A stretch of DNA of 35,108 nucleotides, from the IMG/VR virus record IMGVR_UViG_3300042545_001900, positions 1 through 35,108 of that record. One strand, written 5' to 3'. This document shows, one piece after another, positions 20,035 through 27,657 of this stretch. Position 1 is the first letter of the stretch; each line of letters begins with the position of its first letter. This DNA is from a virus. Both the position numbers and the translations under genes were made by a program. The notes under the pieces are model-generated. The model had not been told where the DNA came from, made no database searches, and was given only the letters and a program-made list of their open reading frames with translations.

Positions 20035-21791
20035 GCGCCACCCCACTCGACATCTTCGCCCCAGATTTCGGCGATGGTGAGTTGCACCGGACCCGTGTCC
20101 CTACCTTTGTCCCTACCTTGGTCATCGAGGTAGGGCCGTTTTTCCTCTGCAATATCAACGCTGTCCCTACCGTCCCTACCTGCCTTACCTATATTTGAGT
20201 CATGGGCGCGCGAGCGTACGTGGGCGAAAGAGGTTGGGCCGGTTAGGCCGGTAGGGACATCCCTGATTTCGCTCGCATTTTCTGTCCCTACCTTGTCCCT
20301 ACCTTGGGACAGAGGTTGGGCCACGACTGTCCGGTAATACCGGTATTCACGAGCCGTGCCAATGCGTTCCCGTCGACGTGCGGGAAGTCCATCTGACGCT
20401 ACACCTTCTCCGTAGCCCAGGCGAATAAAAACGTCCGCCAAACGCATCTGGTCAGCGCGCGTGGCCTTCGCCGGCTCGATGTGCAGGAAGTGCATGGCGT
20501 CGCGCGTGGTGAGGTACGCGCGGCCGGTGGCCCATTCCTCAAGCTCGGCCTCCCACGGGTCGGAGATGTAGCGCTCATCGGTCTCGGCCCGAGCCCGCTG
20601 CTCCTCCTCCTTGGTCAGCCACCACTGGTTGCGCACGTCCTCGAGGCCCGCGGCTTGCGCGACGATGGACGCCTTCGCTGCGTGGGCAGCTTCGCCCCAC
20701 AGCTGGTCCCGGTACTTGCGCAGCCGGTCGATGCGGATGGGCTGCGTGCAGCGGACAATCCAGTAGCGCCGCGCGCCGGTCGCATCGTCCAGGTACGCGC
20801 TGGCGTTGGTCGTGCCCGCGAACACGCAGCGTCGCGGCCAGTCGACGGGCTCGGCAGCGTAGGGCGGGCGGAACTTGTCGTTCTGCCGCGACGTGAAGGC
20901 CTTGAGCGCCGCCTTGTCGGCGCGCTTCCATTTGTCGAGCTCCGAGAACTCGACGATGAAGTGGCCAGCCAACGCCATGCAGGCGTCCTTGGTGTCGACG
21001 TCGATGGGCACGTTGTCGGAGAACCAGCTCGTCTTGCCGATGCCGCCAGCGAGCACGCGCAGCAGCGTCGACTTGCGGGCGCCCTGCTCGCCTTCAAGCA
21101 CGAGCATCGTGTCGACCTTGCAGCCGGGCTCAAGGGCTCTGGCCGCGGCCGAGATGAGGAAGCGCCGCGACACAGCGCGTGTGTGCTCGCCATCTTCGAC
21201 GCCAGCGCACGCCGTCAGGAACGTGTCGATGCGGTTCTTGCCGTCCCACTTCGCGGCGCAGCCTTCGATGTAGTCGGTGAGCACGTCGACGCTGTTGCGG
21301 GCCGCGATGGCCCCGAGCTTCGCGCCGACGGTCTTGCTGCCGACAGTCAGGCCGTGCGCGCGCTCGGTCCACTGTTGAACGTAGTGGATATCCTCGGGGC
21401 GCATCTCGCGCGGCCACCCGGTGCGGCCGTCGTCGTCGAAGTCGCCCGGCGGACGGCGCACCCACATCCACTTGACGCGAAAGGCGTCGAGCACCAGGGC
21501 GCCTTTGATTTCGTCGTCGTTGGCCAAGATGGTGAGGGTGTTGCCCTCGGTCGGCTTGAGGTCGCCGTTCTGGCTGTAGAGCAGGAACTCGCGCCAGGAC
21601 GTTTTCGTACGGGCACCGTGCGCATCGAGACGGGCGACCGCATCGGGGCCGCCGAGGTGCTGCTGCACACGAGCTGCCGCACGCTTGGCGCGACGCTCAA
21701 AGCCCACCAGTTCATGGGCGCGCATGTCGAGCACCTCGCCCAGCGGCACGAGGTCTTCGCCTTCGTCGATGTGGTCTTCAGTCTCAGACAC
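20031..21791 (-). CDS. VirE-family / superfamily 3-like replicative helicase
   Basis: 586 aa, GTG at 21791 with GAGG upstream. Walker A is GEQGARKST (234-242), Walker B is in GHFIVEFSELD (276-286), then GTTN (326-329) and DDATGARRYW (335-344), the set typical of virulence-associated E (PF05272) ATPases in phages, which act as replication helicases. The N-terminal 150 residues show no clear primase motif. The C-terminal tail (about 495-566) has repeated GRD units (QGRDKVGT, AGRDGRDS, QGRDKGRD) encoded by GTCCCTACC DNA repeats. The tail may therefore be shaped by a DNA signal, an origin within the initiator gene. Confidence 0.8.
   Translation of the reverse strand: MSETEDHIDEGEDLVPLGEVLDMRAHELVGFERRAKRAAARVQQHLGGPDAVARLDAHGARTKTSWREFLLYSQNGDLKPTEGNTLTILANDDEIKGALVLDAFRVKWMWVRRPPGDFDDDGRTGWPREMRPEDIHYVQQWTERAHGLTVGSKTVGAKLGAIAARNSVDVLTDYIEGCAAKWDGKNRIDTFLTACAGVEDGEHTRAVSRRFLISAAARALEPGCKVDTMLVLEGEQGARKSTLLRVLAGGIGKTSWFSDNVPIDVDTKDACMALAGHFIVEFSELDKWKRADKAALKAFTSRQNDKFRPPYAAEPVDWPRRCVFAGTTNASAYLDDATGARRYWIVRCTQPIRIDRLRKYRDQLWGEAAHAAKASIVAQAAGLEDVRNQWWLTKEEEQRARAETDERYISDPWEAELEEWATGRAYLTTRDAMHFLHIEPAKATRADQMRLADVFIRLGYGEGVASDGLPARRRERIGTAREYRYYRTVVAQPLSQGRDKVGTENASEIRDVPTGLTGPTSFAHVRSRAHDSNIGKAGRDGRDSVDIAEEKRPYLDDQGRDKGRDTGPVQLTIAEIWGEDVEWGGA
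20097..20305. repeat. Iteron array inside the helicase gene, candidate replication origin
   Basis: GTCCCTACC(TT) occurs six times on the plus strand in three close pairs: 20097 and 20109, 20163 and 20172, 20284 and 20295 (pair spacings 12, 9 and 11 bp). Inverted copies lie at 20128-20135 and 20250-20258, and a degenerate one at 20182-20190. T-rich and A+T-rich stretches are interspersed (TTTTTCCTCTGCAATATC near 20139, CTTACCTATATTTGAG near 20184). Position within the 3' part of the replication gene is as in lambda O. Confidence 0.62.
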
Positions 21792-21818
21792 GCATGGCCT
21801 CGGTCACTGCAGAGAGAA

Positions 21819-21838
21819 GCGGGCGCCGCAACGCCCGC
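21819..21838 (-). terminator. Hairpin with short pyrimidine tail before the helicase gene
   Basis: On the minus strand GCGGGCG-TTGCGG-CGCCCGC is followed by TTCTCTCT, in the 63-nt gap between the 81-aa gene and the helicase gene. It could be a weak terminator or attenuator. A 12-bp palindrome GTCGTCGACGAC (21842-21853) lies just before it. Confidence 0.42.
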
Positions 21839-21854
21839 GTTGTCGTCGACGACG

Positions 21855-22100
21855 TCAGGCCGCGAGGGCAGGGAAGGCCTGCGCAAAGAGGTCGCGGGCT
21901 GCGGCCTCGTCGTTGGAGCGGTTGATGACCGCGTGCTTCTTGCCGTCGACGCGCAGCGCGATGGTCACGCCGAACTTCACGCGCACGACGCTGTCGACGC
22001 GGACGTCGGCGTTGACCTTGTGGGCACGCTCAAGGCGCAGCCACTCGTCGACGAAAGCCGGCGGCAGCTCGGGGTCTCCGAGGGCGAGCTGCCGGGTCAT
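21855..22100 (-). CDS. 81-aa protein, unknown
   Basis: ATG at 22100 overlaps the upstream stop (ATGA). It has a helical start (PAFVDEWLRLERAHKV), a beta middle (VVRVKFGVTIALRVDGKKHAVI) and a helical end. This alpha-beta-alpha layout could be a small DNA-metabolism accessory protein. No motif is recognised. Confidence 0.58.
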   Translation of the reverse strand: MTRQLALGDPELPPAFVDEWLRLERAHKVNADVRVDSVVRVKFGVTIALRVDGKKHAVINRSNDEAAARDLFAQAFPALAA

Positions 22101-22558
22101 GCGGCCACCTCACGGCGTGCAGCTTCACGACGGCGCGTGCACTCGACTTTGCGGCAGGTGCGCATGTGCCCGTTGTCGTCGATGATGTTCGCGCGGCAGT
22201 AGGCGCAGCACTTCTTCGCGATAGGCTTGGCGATGGGCTTGAACGGGAACAGCTCGTCGTCGTAGCAGCGCACCGGCGCCGAGGGCTTCAGTGCGACGTC
22301 GTCGAACGCCACGACGTGGCCGCCGATGACGACGGGCTCGGGCCGTGTCGTCCGCAGCGTCGGCTTGCTGGCCTTTACCGGAGCAGCGGGGACGACGTCA
22401 TCGGGGATGAACTCGGCCGCTTCGGCCCGAAGGCGTCGGCCCTGGCACGGCACGTCAGCGATGCGGTCCATGTCGTCGCGGCAGGCAACAGCCTTGTCGA
22501 CGCCACACTCATAGCAGTGGCGGTAACGCCGCCAGTTCGGACGGTCCAACGTCGTCAT
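22097..22558 (-). CDS. 153-aa protein with two Cys clusters, probable zinc binder
   Basis: ATG at 22558, ATGA overlaps on both sides. The N-terminus has HCYECGVDKAVACRDD with a further DVPCQGR, and the C-terminus CCAYCRANIIDDNGHMRTC then KVECTRRREAARRE. These look like two separate zinc-binding modules joined by a Pro/Val-rich middle. The basic end suggests nucleic-acid binding. Function is unknown. Confidence 0.58.
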   Translation of the reverse strand: MTTLDRPNWRRYRHCYECGVDKAVACRDDMDRIADVPCQGRRLRAEAAEFIPDDVVPAAPVKASKPTLRTTRPEPVVIGGHVVAFDDVALKPSAPVRCYDDELFPFKPIAKPIAKKCCAYCRANIIDDNGHMRTCRKVECTRRREAARREVAA

Positions 22559-22893
22559 GCAGCCTCCAATGCGGCGCGCAGTGCGCGGTTTTGCTCGGTG
22601 ACGAACAGCAGGGCCTCGAGGGCGCGGAGGTAATCGGCGTCGACGATGACCGTCGGCCGCTGCTCCATGACCTCGGAGTGCAAGTCGTCGAACGATGTGG
22701 GCTCAGCCTCGGCCGGCTGCTCGTCGTCGACGGTGCCAAGGGGCTCACCGAACGACATGTCGCCTGCCTTGATGGCGCGCACGCGCTTCAGGCCGACCTT
22801 CAGCGTCCTGCAGATGCTCGCCTGCGAGGCGCCCTCGGCGAGCATGCGCGCGACTTCTTCGTTGATGCCTGGTGGCGGACGGCGACCTCTCAT
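22555..22893 (-). CDS. 112-aa helix-turn-helix protein
   Basis: ATG at 22893 (ATGA overlap). Residues 1-45 (RPPPGINEEVARMLAEGASQ then ICRTLKVGLKRVRAIKAG) match the recombinase/sigma-type helix-turn-helix that follows GR.P.. in resolvase-like proteins. The rest is acidic, with a final helix ADYLRALEALLFVTEQNRA. It may regulate the replication operon. There is no catalytic domain. Confidence 0.6.
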   Translation of the reverse strand: MRGRRPPPGINEEVARMLAEGASQASICRTLKVGLKRVRAIKAGDMSFGEPLGTVDDEQPAEAEPTSFDDLHSEVMEQRPTVIVDADYLRALEALLFVTEQNRALRAALEAA

Positions 22894-23660
22894 GGCTGCA
22901 CCGCCTTCCAGGTCGCGCAGTCGCCGAAGTGGCCGACGGTCGCCGTGCACTCGCCGCAGCGAACGACCGGCGTCGGCATGCCGGCGTGGTGGACGTCGAC
23001 GGGCTTCGTCTCGGTGTCGCCCTCGTCCTGCGCGGCCTTGAGCCAGCCGACGAACTGCTCCGTCAGGGCCCGGAAACCTTTGCCCTGGCGCATGGCAAGG
23101 GCATCGTTGTCGTCGATGCGGACCACGAGCAGCTTGCCGACCCGCGGGTCTTCGAGGCTGGTGTCAACGTTGGCGTAGACGACGCGCTCTGCGGCCTCGG
23201 TCGTGGCCTTCTCGATGGTGGCCAGCGCAAAGCCCAACTGGTCGCGCATGTGGGCCAGCTCGGCGCGGGCTTCGTCGCGCTCCGAGCGAAGGCGCTGCGT
23301 GCTCTTGAACAGCTCGATGGCCGACGTCGGCGACGCCGCTGCGGCCAGCTTCTCCGCCAACTCACCGCGCTCGGTCTGCGCTCGCTCGAGCATGGCGCCG
23401 AGACGCATCGTCTCGGCCATCAGGCAGCCGTTCGCCTCCTTGAGGTGCACGACATCGGCCGGGCCAGCGTTGGCCAGCTGGTGGCGCGTCTGCATGACCT
23501 CAAGCGCGAGGTCAGCGTTCTCGCGCGACAGGGTGGACGCCTCGAGGCGCAGCTTGTCCAGCTGGTGCAGGTGCTCGCTGGCAGCGGCCAGTGCTGCTGT
23601 CTCGGCGTCGTCGACGACGGCGCGCAGCATCTTGAAGTGGTTGGTGACTTTCTCAGACAC
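22890..23660 (-). CDS. 256-aa coiled-coil protein with C-terminal Cys motif
   Basis: GTG at 23660 with GGGAG six bases upstream. Residues 1-165 are one long charged helical region with heptads (DKLRLEASTLSRENADLAL, RSERDEARAELAHMRDQL). The C-terminal part (about 166-256) has short beta segments and VVRCGECTATVGHFGDC, a CxxC plus Cys/His set for zinc. It is the first gene after the attP region in the replication operon. No family is recognised; a DNA-binding or structural role is possible. Confidence 0.62.
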   Translation of the reverse strand: MSEKVTNHFKMLRAVVDDAETAALAAASEHLHQLDKLRLEASTLSRENADLALEVMQTRHQLANAGPADVVHLKEANGCLMAETMRLGAMLERAQTERGELAEKLAAAASPTSAIELFKSTQRLRSERDEARAELAHMRDQLGFALATIEKATTEAAERVVYANVDTSLEDPRVGKLLVVRIDDNDALAMRQGKGFRALTEQFVGWLKAAQDEGDTETKPVDVHHAGMPTPVVRCGECTATVGHFGDCATWKAVQP

Positions 23661-23766
23661 GTGCTTCTCCCTCGCCGGGGGCGCCGGCGCTGTTGTTGGC
23701 TTGAGCGGACAGGGGGAGGGCGCGCGCTGACGCGACGCCCCTGGTAGATGGGCGACGCGATGCGTC

Positions 23767-23783
23767 GGTCACATGGTGGTCAC
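23767..23783 (+). repeat. Candidate integrase arm-type site, left
   Basis: GGTCACATGGTGGTCAC, 15 of 17 identical to 23991-24007 in the same orientation. Internally it repeats GGTCAC. It lies about 50 bp from the attP core on the side away from the integrase gene. Arm-type sites flanking the core are normal for this integrase family, but binding is inferred. Confidence 0.42.
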
Positions 23784-23834
23784 ACGCGGAATCCGTCGCC
23801 GACGTGGGCGAGGCTGAAACGGCGTTGTGAAGAG

Positions 23835-23884
23835 CGCACCCGGACGGATTCGAACCGCCGACCCTCTGGTTCGAAGGCAGATGA
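23835..23884 (-). other. attP: attP core: 3' half of tRNA-Arg (anticodon TCG)
   Basis: The minus strand reads the anticodon loop CTTCGAA with part of the stem (CTG...CAG), a short variable region, a complete T arm (GGCGG-TTCGAAT-CCGTC) and the 3' acceptor strand CGGGTGC plus G, ending at 23835. There is no D arm, no 5' acceptor strand and no encoded CCA, so it is not a working tRNA gene. Phages that integrate in tRNA genes carry just such a 3' part to restore the host gene. The integrase gene ends 50 bp away. The flanks 23661-23834 and 23885-23933 hold no gene. Confidence 0.8.
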
Positions 23885-23933
23885 CGACAACACGCCACTT
23901 GCGGCGCTCGCGAAATACGCGTCACAGCTCGAC

Positions 23934-25058
23934 TCATGCGACACCGTCCGTCGACTTTGGCGCCGCTTGCGTCTTGTGCGTCTGTGGGTTGGTCATCTGG
24001 TGGTCACGAGCTGTGGAGATGCGGTCTAGGCCTGCGCGGAGGTCGTCCACGACGAGGTGGCCGTAGGTGTTGGCCGTGAGCACCGGGCTGCTGTGGCCGA
24101 GCACGCGCTGCACGATTGCCAGGCTGACGCCGGCCTGCAGCAGCAGGGTGGCGCAGGTGTCGCGCAGGTCGCGGAAGGTGATGGGGCGGGTGATGCCGAT
24201 GCGCGCCAGCACGAGCGCGATGTCGCGGGCCGTCTTCGCGTCCTCGCTACGCATCTCGCCAGTCGCGGGCGACGGGAACACCAGGGCGCTCTTGTGCGAA
24301 AGCAGCACAGCCGCAAGCAGCGGGCGCAGCTCGGGGTGCACCGGGATGACGCGGACCTTGCCGGTCTTCGCGCTCTTGCGCTTGTTGCTGGCGCGGACCG
24401 TGATGGTCCAGGCGGCGACGTCGACGGCTTCGCGGGTGAGCGCCCAGATTTCCCCGCGGCGCATCGCCGTGAAGATGGCCGTGGCGTAGATGGCGCGCTT
24501 GTGCAGGTCCTGCTCAGCAGCCAGCAGGCGGCGCACTTCGTCAAGCGACAGCGTCGTCAGCGCCTTCTGCGGCACCTTGCGCGGCTTGGTGGCCGACACA
24601 GCGGCCGCGCCGACGGCGACCACGCCGTGGTCCTTCGCCCAGGTGAGGACCGTGCGCAGCATGGTGCGCGCGTGGTTGACACTTCGGGGAGCGTAGCCCG
24701 CGACATCGAGGCGCGACAGCCAACGCTCGACCTCGACGCCGGTCAGCATGTCGACGCGGACAGCGCTGATGGTTGCGTCAATCATCCGGGTCTGCGCGCG
24801 GACCTTGGTGTAGCTCGCGAGACGGCGAGCAGGGCCGGCGAGGTACTTCTCGACGACGTCGCCGATGTTGAGCCCTTGCGGGTTCGGCGACTCAGGCGCC
24901 AGGCCCTTCTTGCGGCGGGCGACGTCGAGCTTGATTTCCGCGAGCATGCGCACGGCGTCCGTCTTTGACGGCGCAGTGATGACGGTGCGCGGACGCTGGC
25001 CGTGCTCGTCGTAGTAGTCGAGGCGATACTTGCCGCCCCCGAGGTCAACGACGCCCAT
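23934..25058 (-). CDS. int: Tyrosine-type site-specific integrase
   Basis: 374 aa. Catalyses recombination between attP and the host tRNA. Domains: a short N-terminal arm-binding part (1-55, beta-rich: YRLDYYDEHGQ), a SAM-like core-binding region (about 65-160), and the catalytic domain (170-345). Active-site residues: Arg200 in TAMRRGEI, Lys near 231-234 in the beta hairpin AKTGKVRVIPV, Arg299 in FRDLRDT, His322 in LGHSS and nucleophile Tyr332 in NTYGHL. Box II is unusual: the common HxxRH is here RxxRD (Arg296, Asp300). ATG at 25058 overlaps the preceding HTH gene (TGATG). Confidence 0.92.
   Translation of the reverse strand: MGVVDLGGGKYRLDYYDEHGQRPRTVITAPSKTDAVRMLAEIKLDVARRKKGLAPESPNPQGLNIGDVVEKYLAGPARRLASYTKVRAQTRMIDATISAVRVDMLTGVEVERWLSRLDVAGYAPRSVNHARTMLRTVLTWAKDHGVVAVGAAAVSATKPRKVPQKALTTLSLDEVRRLLAAEQDLHKRAIYATAIFTAMRRGEIWALTREAVDVAAWTITVRASNKRKSAKTGKVRVIPVHPELRPLLAAVLLSHKSALVFPSPATGEMRSEDAKTARDIALVLARIGITRPITFRDLRDTCATLLLQAGVSLAIVQRVLGHSSPVLTANTYGHLVVDDLRAGLDRISTARDHQMTNPQTHKTQAAPKSTDGVA
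23991..24007 (+). repeat. Candidate integrase arm-type site, right
   Basis: GGTCATCTGGTGGTCAC, matching 23767-23783 at 15 of 17 positions. It lies inside the last codons of the integrase gene, about 105 bp from the attP core. Confidence 0.42.
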
Positions 25059-25300
25059 CAGCGACGCCCCTTAAGCGGCAGGACCTTCGCGGTCGCGACC
25101 TCGCCCTTGATGATGCGTTCAATCTCTGCGCGCCGGAAGCGCAGCGACTCGATGCCGTCGACGATGCGGGCGGCAAAGTATGGCGTGTTCGGGTTCTTCG
25201 CCGCACGCTCGATGCTGCGTCGCCCGACGCCGACAAGGGCGGCCACTTCGGCGGCCGTCATCGTTGGCTTCTGCTCCTCGATGGCTTGCGTCGCGTTCAT
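25058..25300 (-). CDS. 80-aa HTH protein, possible excisionase or regulator
   Basis: ATG at 25300 (ATGA overlap with the upstream HTH gene). TMTAAEVAALVGVGRRSIER is a MerR/excisionase-like helix-turn-helix, then YFAARIVDGIESLRFRRAEI gives the wing and the following helix of HTH_17-type proteins. Directly upstream of the integrase in the same operon, it could be the recombination directionality factor; two candidates lie side by side and sequence does not decide. Confidence 0.62.
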   Translation of the reverse strand: MNATQAIEEQKPTMTAAEVAALVGVGRRSIERAAKNPNTPYFAARIVDGIESLRFRRAEIERIIKGEVATAKVLPLKGRR

Positions 25301-25521
25301 GGCTGCACCTTCACCTGCATCGCCGACTGCTCGCTGTGCCACTTGATGGAGGCGCGGCCGAAGTAGAGGTCACGGCCACCAGGCACCTTGACGGCGGGCA
25401 TGCCGCGCTTGACCCAGCGACGCACCGTCACCCGGTGCACCTTGAACAGGCGCACCATGTCCTCCATCTTCATCGTGTACTCGTCGCCTGCGGGTTCGGT
25501 TGTGGTCGTCGTCTCGGTCAT
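25297..25521 (-). CDS. 74-aa MerR/excisionase-like HTH protein
   Basis: ATG at 25521 is chosen because GAGGGG lies six bases upstream; a GTG at 25554 directly follows the RecT-like stop and would add a Thr-rich 11-residue piece. YTMKMEDMVRLFKVHRVTVR then RWVKRGMPAVKVPGGRDLYF is a clear winged HTH of the excisionase type (bind, then an arginine wing near GGRDLYF). It likely binds near attP or an operator. The Thr-run N-terminus is low complexity. Confidence 0.65.
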   Translation of the reverse strand: MTETTTTTEPAGDEYTMKMEDMVRLFKVHRVTVRRWVKRGMPAVKVPGGRDLYFGRASIKWHSEQSAMQVKVQP

Positions 25522-25554
25522 CGTGGTCCCCTCGCTCGTCGTGGTCGTCGTCAC

Positions 25555-26460
25555 TCAGGCCGCCTGCTGGCGCTTCAGCTGCGCTTCTTCGACACGGCGG
25601 ATGGTGCCGAGCACGCCTTCGCGCACCTCGTTGCTCGACGGCATCCACTCAGCGTCCGCGAGCTGCGCGGCCACCTTGTCGGAGAGGGCAACGAGCATCG
25701 CGCGCGTCTTCGCGCTGTTGCCGGCGACGTCACCGATGCGGTCATGCAGCTGAGCAAGACGCTCGCTGTCGGTCGCCTTCATGATGTCCTCAGCGAGGTC
25801 ATCGACGGCCGCGAGGAAGCGGGCGATTTCTTCCTTCTTCAACGCGTCGGCTTCCGACTTCGCCTTCGCCGCGTCGGCTTTGGCTTGCGCTTCGTCGACG
25901 ACGACAGCCTTCTCCGTGCGCTGCTCGTCGGCGATGCCTGTCAGCTCGTCAGGGTCGTAGGTGCCGACGGCGCCGTCCCACCCGACGGACTTGAGGCCCG
26001 CGGTGATGACGCGCGAGCGGAGCATGGCCTTCGGGTATTTCGCGAACATGCCGCCAGCGAGGCCAGCAGTCCGCACGTCCTCAGCGGTCCACGTCTCGGT
26101 GTGCTTGTCGCCGTTCGGGTGGACCAGCTCGAGCACCGCCTTCGTCGCGTCGAGGTGCACGAACGTGGCGCGGCCGCCGCTGGCCTTGAAGCGCGCCAGC
26201 TGGCTGTCGGCGTTCTCGGTGACCTTGCCCTTCACCATCGACAGCGAGCGAGCGGCGCGCATCGGCGTCATGCCCAGCTCGCGGCCGGTCATCACGATGG
26301 CCGCGAACTGTGGGCCGGTGCGGATGTGCTCGGGAAGAAACCCCGTGCGGACAAGCTGCTCGCCGAATGCGACGAGGTCAGCGAACGACACGCCATCGAG
26401 CACGTCGGTGCTGCGGGCGACTTCGGTGGACTGGCGAGTGACGAGTGCAGTGGTGTTCAT
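25555..26460 (-). CDS. RecT-family single-strand annealing protein
   Basis: 301 aa from ATG at 26460, 8 nt after the Gp157-like stop. It anneals complementary single strands in phage recombination. The family pattern is visible: LVRTGFLPEHIRTGPQF, then TGRELGMTPMRAARSLSMVK, the KGKVTENADSQLARFKASGG region, TETWTAEDVRTAGLAG and MLRSRVITAGLKSVGWDGAV before YDPDEL. The C-terminal 110 residues are helical and Ala/Glu/Lys-rich, longer than minimal RecT. No paired exonuclease is visible nearby; the RusA and SSB genes may be partners. Confidence 0.78.
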   Translation of the reverse strand: MNTTALVTRQSTEVARSTDVLDGVSFADLVAFGEQLVRTGFLPEHIRTGPQFAAIVMTGRELGMTPMRAARSLSMVKGKVTENADSQLARFKASGGRATFVHLDATKAVLELVHPNGDKHTETWTAEDVRTAGLAGGMFAKYPKAMLRSRVITAGLKSVGWDGAVGTYDPDELTGIADEQRTEKAVVVDEAQAKADAAKAKSEADALKKEEIARFLAAVDDLAEDIMKATDSERLAQLHDRIGDVAGNSAKTRAMLVALSDKVAAQLADAEWMPSSNEVREGVLGTIRRVEEAQLKRQQAA

Positions 26461-26468
26461 GGTGGACC

Positions 26469-27014
26469 TCAGCGGATTCGAAGGTGGGTGCCGCGCTCGC
26501 CGAGCGCTGCGAAAGGAAGGGACTCGCCGCGCTCGAGCACTTCGCGCACGGCCTGCTTGTTGATGGAGCGCTCGACGACGACGAGGTTCGGCCATCGCTG
26601 CTCAACAGACAGCGGGTCGACGCCGTCGTTCAGCACGACCGGAGCCTCACCACCGTTGGCTGCTACGGTGAGCCCGCTGAGCGGCGTGTCGATGCGCTTC
26701 ACGCCAGCCGCCTGCATCGCGACGAACAGCATCTCGCGCACCTTGGCGGCCCGCGCTGCACGCGAGCGGGCGAGGGCGGCGAGGCGGTCGGCTTCGACCT
26801 TGGCAACGTCGCTCAGGGCTTCCTGCTCGCGGATGACCGCGACGCAGCGCTCGGCCTTCGCCTTGAGGTCGCCGTCGAGGGCAAGCCACCAGCGTGTGAC
26901 AATGGCCGCGACCTCAGGGCTGCTCAGGTCTTGGCCGGCTTCTTCGGCCTCGGCCAGCAGCTGGTCGATGGCCTGGTACTCGCGGGTGATGCTGTAGAGG
27001 GTGGACACGCTCAT
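26469..27014 (-). CDS. Siphovirus Gp157-like protein
   Basis: 181 aa, ATG at 27014 (ATGA overlap). The pattern of Gp157 proteins is seen: a start with SITREYQAIDQLLAEAEE, a charged helical middle with VEADRLAALARSRAARAA, then KVREMLFVAMQAAGVKRID, and a beta end (LSGLTVAANGG, PNLVVVERSINKQAVREVL with ESLPFAAL). Gp157 genes are typically found next to recombination genes in siphoviruses; a role in host resistance to Sfi21-type phages was reported for one member. Role here is unproven. Confidence 0.78.
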   Translation of the reverse strand: MSVSTLYSITREYQAIDQLLAEAEEAGQDLSSPEVAAIVTRWWLALDGDLKAKAERCVAVIREQEALSDVAKVEADRLAALARSRAARAAKVREMLFVAMQAAGVKRIDTPLSGLTVAANGGEAPVVLNDGVDPLSVEQRWPNLVVVERSINKQAVREVLERGESLPFAALGERGTHLRIR

Positions 27015-27394
27015 GCGGCACCGCCCTTCGCCGCGCGCAGCTGGACGCGCAGGGCTTCCATCTGCTCGCAGAGGACTTTGTTGTCGATGCGGTACGACTC
27101 GTTCTGCGACTTCAGGAACTCGATCTGCTGATAGCGTGACGCAGCCAGCTTCTCGGCCTGCACCAGTGCATCCGCCAGTGCATTCAGCTCGTCGACGAAC
27201 GACGACAGGTCACGGAGCAGAGTCTGGTCTTCGGGTGCCCCGCCGTCACCGTGCACCACTCGTCCGGGTGATGCGGTGTCTTCCAGCCATGCGTCGTACT
27301 CGCGAGCGCTCTGGGTGACGCCACGCGCGTCCAGCTCCGTTTCCGGGTTGTACTCGCCGTCCCATGGCTTGCGGACCACATAGCGTTTGCTCAT
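27011..27394 (-). CDS. 127-aa protein with C-terminal coiled coil, unknown
   Basis: ATG at 27394 overlaps the Lar-like gene stop (ATGA). The first 60 residues are mixed and acidic (KPWDGEYNPETELDARG). Residues 65-122 form a continuous heptad helix (FVDELNALADALVQAEKL, YRIDNKVLCEQMEALRVQL). It is probably an oligomerising accessory of the early operon. No motif identifies it. Confidence 0.6.
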   Translation of the reverse strand: MSKRYVVRKPWDGEYNPETELDARGVTQSAREYDAWLEDTASPGRVVHGDGGAPEDQTLLRDLSSFVDELNALADALVQAEKLAASRYQQIEFLKSQNESYRIDNKVLCEQMEALRVQLRAAKGGAA

Positions 27395-27657
27395 GCGGCA
27401 CCCCCGGCCTGCACCATCGGGAACATGACCGCGTTGTGCTCCGACCACTGCTTGAAGCAGTCAGCCTCGGCGGCTTCGCGGGTCAGCTGGGCGGCGGCGC
27501 AGGTCACGCTTGCGGCGCGGCAGCCCTCGGTGTCGCACCACAGGACGGCGGCCCAATGCTGGCCGTCGAGCACGCGCCAGCTGTAGGACAGGACGCGGCC
27601 GGGACGGCAGCGAGGGCAGACGGCCGTCGATGGCCGTGCGTTGTTCTCATTGCTCAC
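27391..27657 (-). CDS. Lar-like zinc protein (putative)
   Basis: 88 aa from GTG at 27657 (GTGA overlap). VCPRCRPGRVL near residue 13 and WCDTEGCRAASV near 41 give two Cys pairs, followed by REAAEADCFKQWSEHNAVMF. The order CxxC, Cx4C, then Ala-rich helix with a Trp resembles restriction-alleviation Lar-like proteins of phages. A role against host restriction is possible but is inferred by pattern. Confidence 0.5.
   Translation of the reverse strand: MSNENNARPSTAVCPRCRPGRVLSYSWRVLDGQHWAAVLWCDTEGCRAASVTCAAAQLTREAAEADCFKQWSEHNAVMFPMVQAGGAA

Noticed and set aside
23653-23937. 94-aa minus-strand open frame across the attP region
   Set aside because: It runs through the tRNA fragment (the telltale GGSNPSG translation of a T arm) and has no ribosome site. 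It is a shadow of attP.
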